From CAYXXN01 sp964469055 (GTDB taxonomy: Bacteria; Acidobacteriota; Thermoanaerobaculia; Multivoradales; JAHEKO01): a stretch of 5,243 nucleotides of DNA. A program made the position numbers and the translations under genes. Shown piece by piece: positions 1 to 5,243 of the stretch (positions are counted from its first letter, which is position 1; each line of letters starts with the position of its first letter). The notes under the pieces were generated by a model. It saw only the letters and a program-made list of their open reading frames with translations, did not search any database and was not told the DNA's origin. The stretch covers positions 1-5,243 of the forward strand of contig CAYXXN010000152.1 in the NCBI GenBank assembly GCA_964469055.1, in the 5' to 3' direction.

Positions 1-894
<894 letters not shown>

Positions 895-904
895 TTTCGC
901 CCCC

Positions 905-930
905 AACGGGCCCCCCGCGGGGTCCGTTTT
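905..930 (+). terminator. Rho-independent terminator after groEL
   Basis: The left arm AACGGGCCCC (905-914) pairs with GGGGTCCGTT (919-928) around a four-base loop CCGC. This gives a 10-bp stem with one G-U pair, followed directly by a short T run (927-930). It lies 10 bases past the groEL stop, the expected place for an intrinsic terminator. The T run is short (four, two of them in the stem), so efficiency may be moderate. Read on the minus strand there is no matching T run on the other side, so it appears to act on plus-strand transcripts only. Confidence 0.75.
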
Positions 931-935
931 CAGAT

Positions 936-972
936 AGCAGACGGCCGGCCCGCGAGGGCCGGCCGCGCTGCT
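936..972 (+). other. Strong GC stem-loop with GCGA tetraloop in the groEL/GT2 gap
   Basis: A perfect 10-bp stem, CGGCCGGCCC (942-951) with GGGCCGGCCG (956-965), is closed by the four-base loop GCGA, a GNRA-type tetraloop. Beyond a small internal loop (A941 opposite C966-G967) the stem continues for five more pairs, AGCAG (936-940) with CTGCT (968-972). No T run follows, so it is not a standard intrinsic terminator. It lies 5 bases after the groEL terminator and 46 bases before the chosen start of the next gene. It could be a backup transcription stop, a 3'-end stabiliser of the groEL mRNA if read-through occurs, or a leader structure of the downstream operon. The structure is seen in the sequence; the role is unknown. 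Confidence 0.6.
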
Positions 973-1018
973 TCTGGGCCTCGGGAGGCGGGCCGCGTTT
1001 GCCTCGACGCCGCCGGCG

Positions 1019-2551
1019 GTGCCAGAGTCGTCCTCCGTGGCAGCCACTCGCACTCTGGTCTTCGTCGTCCTCTACGAGGGCGAGTCGCTCATCACCTCGG
1101 TCCTCGACCGCCTGCCGGTCGAGTGTTGGGACCCGACCGCCTACCACGTCCTCATCATCGACGACTCTTCGTCCGACCGCTCGGCGGCGGTGGCCAGCCA
1201 CTGGTTGCGTGATCGCGGCGCAGCCAACGCCACCGTGCTGCGCAACCCGGTGAACCAGGGCTACGGCGGCAACCAGAAGCTCGGCTACCGCTATGCCCTC
1301 GACCACGGGTTCGACCTCGTCGTGTTGCTCCACGGCGACGGCCAATACGCGCCGGAGCTCGTCCCGCGATTCGTCGAGCTCCATCGCGAGTCGGGCGCCG
1401 AGGTGATCCTGGGCTCGCGCCTCCACAGCCTACGCTCGGCGGCGCGGGGCGGCATGCCGCTTTACAAGATCCTCGGCAACCGTCTGCTGACCGGCTTCCA
1501 GAATCTGATGACGGGAAACCAGCTCACCGAGTACCACACCGGCTACCGCGCCTACGCCACGGGTTTCTTGCGGCGGGTGCCATTCGAGATCAACACCAAC
1601 GACTTCCACTTCGACACCGAGATCCTGCTCCAGGCCTTCCACGTCGGCGCCAAGGTGGTCGAGTTCGCCATCCCGACGCACTACGGCGACGAAGTGTCTC
1701 GTGTGCAGGGCTTTCGTTACGCTCGCAACGTCGTCACGGCCACTCTGCGCTTTCGCATGCACCGGCTCGGCATGCTCTGTTCCATGCGCTATCGCGACCT
1801 GAGGCCGGAGCGCTACCTCGACAAGACCTGGGTGCCGTACTCCTCGCACCAGCGGGCGCTCGCCAAGGTGGCGGCCTGGGGCGCTCGGGAGGTGCTGGAC
1901 CTCGGCTGCGGCCCCGGGCACGTCGCGCGCGAGTGCGAACGCGCGGGCGCGCGGGTGACGGGTGTGGACCTCGTGCAACCGCCGGCCGGCGCAATGTCGC
2001 GATTCGTCGAGCACGATCTCGACCAGTCTCCCTTCCCGCTGGATCTGGCCGACTTCGACGTTGTGCTGTTGCTCGACGTCGTGGAGCACCTGGCGGACCC
2101 GGAGCGCTTCCTGCTGAGCCTGCGGGCAGCGGGCACCGGCGCGACGAGCGGGAGCCTGCCCCGCATCCTCCTGACCACCCCGAACGTGGCCTTCGCGGTC
2201 GTGCGTCTCAGTCTGTTGCTCGGCCGCTTCAACTACGCTGAGCGCGGCATTTTGGACATCACTCACCGGCGGCTCTTCACCCGCGCCTCCCTTCTACAGC
2301 TCCTGGAAGAATGCGGCTACGACGTGGACAGCGTGGAGGGGATCGGCGCGCCCTTCCGGGCCGTGATGCCTGGCCGCCTCGGCCGGCCGCTGGGCTGGGT
2401 GGCCGACCGCCTCGCGGCCCTTTGGCCGAGTCTTCTCGCCTTTCAGTTCCTCGTCGTCTGCCGGCCTCGGCCGGGGCTGTCGGGACTGCTGGCGGAGAGC
2501 GAGGTTTTCCTCGGAGAGCAGATCGCGACGCGGCGGAGCGGAGGTCAATGA
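1019..2551 (+). CDS. Bifunctional GT2 glycosyltransferase / class I SAM methyltransferase
   Basis: A 510-residue two-domain protein, predicted cytoplasmic. Residues about 11-245 form a GT-A family 2 glycosyltransferase of the polyprenyl-phosphate mannose/glucose synthase type: VLIIDDSSSD (44-53) for nucleotide binding, NQGYGGNQ (79-86), HGDGQY (105-110) as the metal-binding DxD-like site, EYHTGYRAY (171-179), FHFDTEILL (196-204) and PTHYGDE (219-225). Residues about 270-480 form a Rossmann methyltransferase: VLDLGCGPG (292-300, SAM motif I), VTGVDL (313-318), DVVLLLDVVEHL (347-358) and LLTTPN (384-389). Both active sites look intact. The acceptor and methylated substrate cannot be read from the sequence. 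The chosen start is GTG at 1019; GTG at 1037, just before the first beta strand, is a real alternative, and neither has a well-placed Shine-Dalgarno (a GGGAGG at 983-988 is about 30 bases from the first). The 3' end overlaps the next gene by four bases, implying coupled expression. Domain assignment is firm, exact start less so. Confidence 0.9.
   Translation: MPESSSVAATRTLVFVVLYEGESLITSVLDRLPVECWDPTAYHVLIIDDSSSDRSAAVASHWLRDRGAANATVLRNPVNQGYGGNQKLGYRYALDHGFDLVVLLHGDGQYAPELVPRFVELHRESGAEVILGSRLHSLRSAARGGMPLYKILGNRLLTGFQNLMTGNQLTEYHTGYRAYATGFLRRVPFEINTNDFHFDTEILLQAFHVGAKVVEFAIPTHYGDEVSRVQGFRYARNVVTATLRFRMHRLGMLCSMRYRDLRPERYLDKTWVPYSSHQRALAKVAAWGAREVLDLGCGPGHVARECERAGARVTGVDLVQPPAGAMSRFVEHDLDQSPFPLDLADFDVVLLLDVVEHLADPERFLLSLRAAGTGATSGSLPRILLTTPNVAFAVVRLSLLLGRFNYAERGILDITHRRLFTRASLLQLLEECGYDVDSVEGIGAPFRAVMPGRLGRPLGWVADRLAALWPSLLAFQFLVVCRPRPGLSGLLAESEVFLGEQIATRRSGGQ
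2535..2551 (+). promoter_or_regulatory. Ribosome binding site and ATGA stop/start overlap
   Basis: The bases GGAG (2535-2538) and GGAGG (2540-2544) lie 9 and 3 bases before ATG at 2548. That ATG shares ATGA with the TGA stop (2549-2551) of the upstream gene. This decides the start of the GT39-like gene: the open frame runs further upstream (to an ATG at 2311), but that stretch lies inside the methyltransferase-coding region and encodes an Arg/Gly/Pro-rich shadow, whereas translation from 2548 begins a short basic N-terminus followed at once by a membrane helix. The arrangement is typical of translational coupling. Confidence 0.8.
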
Positions 2552-3930
2552 AGGACGGTGAGGCAACGACGACGCCAGCTCGGTCCTGGCGCAGGCCCGC
2601 CCTGCTCGTGCTCGCCGCCGGCCTGCTGCTCTACGGCTGGCTCTGGCGCGGCGGTGCCGAATGGGGCGGTGACACGCCGAGCTATCTCGACTCGGCGCGG
2701 GATCTCGCCGACCTCCGCTGGGACCACCTCCAGTTCCGGACGCCCGGCTATCCGCTTTTCCTCCGCGTCGTGGTCGGGCCGGGCGAGCCGGGCTACCGGC
2801 TGGTGCTAGCGCAGCTGGCGCTCTACGCCGCCGCCGTGTGGAGCCTGGCAACGCTGCTGGCCAGGCTGGGGGTGGGGCGGGTAGGAGTCGTGATCTTCGT
2901 CGTTGCGTGCTGGCTACCGCAGGTCGTCCAAGCCGCGGATACTGCGCTAAGCGAAAGCCTCGCCCAGTCCCTGCTCATGCTGGGGTTCGCGGCCCTCGCG
3001 CGCGCCCTCTTCCTCGACGGGAGGCGCTGGGCCCTGCTCGGGGCCTCGGCGGCTTTCGGCTACCTCGCCATCACTCGCCCTGTGTATCAGGTGACGGCGC
3101 CCACGCTGGCCGCGTTCCTCGGCTTGGCAGCCCTGAAGACCCCGGCCGGCCGCTCGCGAGCCCGGCTGCTGCGCACCGCCGTCATCCTGCCGGTGGGGAC
3201 GATCGCGATCGCCGGCTCACTCGCCCTTTACCAACAGTCGCGGTTCAGCGCCCCAGAGTCCTCTGTGGCGACGATCGCCCTGGCTGCGCAACTGGCGGCC
3301 TACGTCGAGGTCCTGCCTCCGGAGGAGCCGCTGCGCGAGATCCTGGTACGCCACCGCGACGCGTGGCTCGTTGCTGCTCGACACCATCGGCCCGAGGGTT
3401 ACATCTTCCGCGCCTGGCCCGAGCTGGTCGCGCACTTCGACGGCGACGAGCGGCGCACGGCGCGCGAGGTCATGCGGCTTAACCGGTTGGTGATCCGCCG
3501 CGAGCCCCGAGCCTACCTGCTGCAGGTCTGGCGCTCGTTCGGCCGCTACTGGGAGTGGTTCTCCTTCGCGGTCCCGGGACTGCGCGCGCCTTGGAGCGTC
3601 ACGCCCTTTCTCCTCGTGCACTTCGCGACCACGGCGATCTTCTGGGCACTGCTCGGTGGAGCGCTGGTCGCCGGCGCGTGGGTCTGCCTCCTGCCCGAGT
3701 CGGCGCGGGCTCGCTGGCGCGCGCTCGAGCCGACCGCGGCCGAGCTCGGTGTCTTCGGACTCGCCGCGGTGGCGGTGCTCCTCCACATGCTGCTGCAGTG
3801 CGCCCTCGGCATCGGCGAGCCGCGCTACCGGCTGCCGAGCGACCCCCTGACGCTGGTCGCTTGCGCGGTGGCGATGTCGTTCTTGTACCGAACGCGGCGT
3901 CAGCTCGTGGCGACAACCGCCTCGGACTGA
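2548..3930 (+). CDS. Polytopic GT39/ArnT-like membrane glycosyltransferase
   Basis: A 460-residue inner-membrane protein resembling the GT-C family (GT39: protein mannosyltransferases, ArnT), which moves sugars from polyprenyl-phosphate carriers to acceptors outside the cytoplasm. I read about ten hydrophobic segments, near residues 17-35, 85-105, 111-128, 133-153, 160-176, 182-196, 207-227, 353-381, 399-420 and 432-448. Basic stretches (RSWRR, GRR, GRSRARLLR, RARWR, RTRRQ) all fall on the predicted cytoplasmic side, supporting this topology. The first outer loop carries GGDTPSYLDSARDL (40-53), with Asp42 at the place of the family's catalytic acid, and RTPGYPLFL (64-72). A soluble loop of about 125 residues (228-352) and GEPRYRLP (423-430), a GT39-like motif near the last helix, are also predicted outside. 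The length is somewhat short for ArnT (about 550). It shares an ATGA overlap with the GT2/methyltransferase gene, suggesting that enzyme supplies its lipid-linked donor. The acceptor is unknown; the family call is by motif and topology only. Confidence 0.75.
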   Translation: MKDGEATTTPARSWRRPALLVLAAGLLLYGWLWRGGAEWGGDTPSYLDSARDLADLRWDHLQFRTPGYPLFLRVVVGPGEPGYRLVLAQLALYAAAVWSLATLLARLGVGRVGVVIFVVACWLPQVVQAADTALSESLAQSLLMLGFAALARALFLDGRRWALLGASAAFGYLAITRPVYQVTAPTLAAFLGLAALKTPAGRSRARLLRTAVILPVGTIAIAGSLALYQQSRFSAPESSVATIALAAQLAAYVEVLPPEEPLREILVRHRDAWLVAARHHRPEGYIFRAWPELVAHFDGDERRTAREVMRLNRLVIRREPRAYLLQVWRSFGRYWEWFSFAVPGLRAPWSVTPFLLVHFATTAIFWALLGGALVAGAWVCLLPESARARWRALEPTAAELGVFGLAAVAVLLHMLLQCALGIGEPRYRLPSDPLTLVACAVAMSFLYRTRRQLVATTASD

Positions 3931-3931
3931 C

Positions 3932-4876
3932 TCACGATCGGTGTCGGCGGGCGCGAAACCAGTCTGCCGTGCGCCGCAGGCCGTCCTGCAGTGTGATGGG
4001 GGTGCTCCAGCCCGGCTCTCGAGCCAGGCGGCAAGAGTCGATCACCGAGCGCCGCTGCTCGCCGGACTTCGCCGGACCGTGCGTAGGTGGCCGATCGACG
4101 GCCAGTGTCGCCACCAGCAGGCCGTAGAGCGCGGCGACCGAGGTTTCCAGGCCAGTGCCGACGTTGTAAGTCTCGAAACCGACCCGGCCCAGAGCCAAAA
4201 GGTTGGCCCGCACGACGTCGGAAACATGGACGTAGTCCCGCGTCTGGAGGCCGTCGCCGTTGATGACGCAGGGGGCGCCGGCCAGCAACCGATCGATGAA
4301 GATCGCCACGACACCGGCCTCGCCGTGCGGGTTCTGCCGTTCGCCGTAGACGTTGGCGTAGCGCAGGCAGGTCGCGTCCAGACCGCGTTCCACGTGGAAG
4401 TAGTAGAGGTACCGTTCGCCAGCGAGCTTGCTCACGCCGTAGGGTGAGACCGGCCGCGTTGGGTGGTCCTCGGCGGCCGGGAAGCTCTCCTGCTCGCCGT
4501 AGATCGCGCCGCCGGTGGAGGCGAAGAGGACCTGTCGCACGCCTGCGTCGACGGCGGCCTGCAGGAGGTTGAGCGTACCCAGGATGTTGACGCTGGCGTC
4601 GAAGACGGGGTCTGCGGTCGAGCGCCGCACGTCCATCTGTGCCGCGTGATGAAAGAGGTAGGTGGGTCGCAGACGCCGGACCAGCGCCGCTGCCTCCGGT
4701 GAGCGGATGTCGAGCACGTGGAGGTCGGCTCCCGCCGGCAGGTTGGTTTCCCGGCCGGTCGAGAGGTCATCGAGGACGACCACCCGCCGGCCCTGCCCGA
4801 GCAAGGCGTCGACCAGGTGCGAGCCGATGAAGCCGGCACCACCGGTGACGAGGCAGATGTCGTTGGCGGCCGTCAC
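3932..4876 (-). CDS. GalE-like NAD-dependent nucleotide-sugar epimerase/dehydratase
   Basis: A complete 314-residue extended short-chain dehydrogenase/reductase, a soluble cytoplasmic enzyme acting on nucleotide sugars. It shows the NAD-binding TGGAGFIG (11-18), the acid after strand 2 in VLDDLSTG (34-41), FHHAAQ (75-80), the catalytic Ser/Thr region ASTGGAIYG (119-127), the catalytic YGVSK (Tyr146, Lys150), LRYANVYGERQ (171-181), and the sugar-binding NGDGLQTRDYVHVSDV (206-221). These fit UDP-glucose 4-epimerase-like proteins, but the same fold includes UDP-GlcNAc/GlcA epimerases and dTDP-glucose dehydratases, so the substrate is left open and no symbol is given. The start is GTG at 4874-4876: it is the only start codon between the upstream in-frame TAG (4889-4891) and the Rossmann motif, although I see no clear Shine-Dalgarno. 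It follows the methyltransferase gene by 12 bases, so the two are probably co-transcribed, and its stop faces that of the GT39-like gene across one base. Confidence 0.92.
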   Translation of the reverse strand: MTAANDICLVTGGAGFIGSHLVDALLGQGRRVVVLDDLSTGRETNLPAGADLHVLDIRSPEAAALVRRLRPTYLFHHAAQMDVRRSTADPVFDASVNILGTLNLLQAAVDAGVRQVLFASTGGAIYGEQESFPAAEDHPTRPVSPYGVSKLAGERYLYYFHVERGLDATCLRYANVYGERQNPHGEAGVVAIFIDRLLAGAPCVINGDGLQTRDYVHVSDVVRANLLALGRVGFETYNVGTGLETSVAALYGLLVATLAVDRPPTHGPAKSGEQRRSVIDSCRLAREPGWSTPITLQDGLRRTADWFRARRHRS

Positions 4877-4888
4877 GACGCGCGGAGT

Positions 4889-5243
4889 CTATTCGCGCCG
4901 GGCCGAGAGCATCAGCCCGAGACCCGGCCAGGGCAGCAGGCGGTCGAGCCGGCGGAGCGCCGGCACCGCGAGGTCGAACAATTTGAGCTGCCAGCGCGGC
5001 AGGGTGGTGCGGCGCAGCACTTTGCCGTTCCACCACCAGCCGAGCACCGAGATGCGGTTGAAATGCGACCAGCGCTCGATGGCGAAGCCCGCGGCCCGGA
5101 CCTCGGCCTCCAGGCCGGCCCGGTCGTACCGGCAGCGGTGCTCCAGGGCACGATCGAGGTCGCAGTAGAGCCAGCTTCCTTGCGGCACGTAGAGCAGCAG
5201 GCGCCCTCCGGGTTCGAGGGCGGTCCAGAGATTCCGCAACGCC
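4889..5243 (-). CDS. Class I SAM methyltransferase, C-terminal part (start lies right of window)
   Basis: The frame is open to the right edge and ends in TAG at 4889-4891, leaving 117 visible residues. The first of them, ALRNLWTALEPGGRLLLYVP, match the helix-turn-strand that follows motif III in class I methyltransferases (LEPGGRLLLYVP). Then come LEHRCRYDRAGL and RAAGF, the usual RY-D-L-AGF element of Methyltransf_11/23-type enzymes, and a C-terminal tail with HFN, GWWWNGKVLRR and a Leu/Pro-rich end. The SAM-binding motif I is not visible because it lies upstream. A TTG codon at 5237-5239 falls inside the fold and is not a credible start. By this tail the protein may also be a fusion with an N-terminal glycosyltransferase, but only the missing sequence can show that. 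It is the first visible gene of the minus-strand unit and sits 12 bases before the epimerase, in the same frame. The substrate is unknown; a sugar or lipid-linked glycan is a reasonable guess from context. Confidence 0.8.
   Translation of the reverse strand, partial: ALRNLWTALEPGGRLLLYVPQGSWLYCDLDRALEHRCRYDRAGLEAEVRAAGFAIERWSHFNRISVLGWWWNGKVLRRTTLPRWQLKLFDLAVPALRRLDRLLPWPGLGLMLSARRE

Noticed and set aside
1430..2266. Long antisense open frame (278 codons) opposite the GT2-methyltransferase gene
   Set aside because: Its translation is Arg/His/Glu/Ala-rich with no domain motif, and long antisense frames are expected opposite high-GC genes. The sense protein has clear catalytic motifs throughout.
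2311..2547. Upstream extension of the GT39-like frame to an earlier ATG
   Set aside because: The extension lies in the methyltransferase-coding region, encodes basic low-complexity sequence, and the ATG at 2548 has a good ribosome binding site and stop/start overlap.
2381..3151. Further copies of the palindrome GGCCGGCC (2381-2388 and 3144-3151) besides the two in the hairpin
   Set aside because: Short all-G/C palindromes are expected to occur by chance about this often in DNA of this composition. The extra copies lie within coding sequence without paired arms.
3941..4447. Plus-strand open frame (168 codons) opposite the epimerase
   Set aside because: It has no recognisable motif, and the minus-strand epimerase motifs cover the same bases continuously.

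Overview
The window is GC-rich bacterial DNA with dense coding and short gaps. It suggests a high-GC Gram-negative bacterium. The GroEL tail, rich in Gly and Met and ending in Asp-Met-Asp-Phe, together with the two-domain glycosyltransferase/methyltransferase, would fit Acidobacteriota or a deltaproteobacterial lineage. That placement is a low-confidence inference from general familiarity, not from a search.

Layout: (1) 1-894, plus strand, is the 3' part of groEL, open at the window edge. (2) 895-1018 is a 124-bp gap with a good intrinsic terminator (905-930) and then a very GC-rich hairpin capped by GCGA (936-972); I see no convincing promoter. (3) 1019-3930, plus strand, is a two-gene unit: a GT2 glycosyltransferase fused to a class I SAM methyltransferase, then a polytopic GT39/ArnT-like glycosyltransferase. 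The two genes overlap by four bases (ATGA). (4) 3932-4876, minus strand, is a GalE-like NAD-dependent sugar epimerase/dehydratase of the extended SDR family. (5) 4889-5243, minus strand, is the C-terminal part of a second class I methyltransferase, upstream of the epimerase and 12 bp away, open at the right edge. The plus and minus units converge with one base between their stop codons.

Working model (inference): everything after groEL belongs to a surface-glycan or glycolipid locus. The GT2 domain resembles polyprenyl-phosphate sugar synthases, and GT39-type enzymes use such lipid-linked sugars on the outer face of the inner membrane. The coupled pair could therefore make a lipid-linked sugar in the cytoplasm and transfer it outside. 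The epimerase would supply a nucleotide sugar and the methyltransferase domains could methylate a sugar or intermediate. groEL looks like an unrelated housekeeping neighbour insulated by its terminator. I found no CRISPR array, tRNA, rRNA, insertion sequence or clear novel system; the most noteworthy items are the domain fusion, the coupled pair and the two neighbouring methyltransferase modules.
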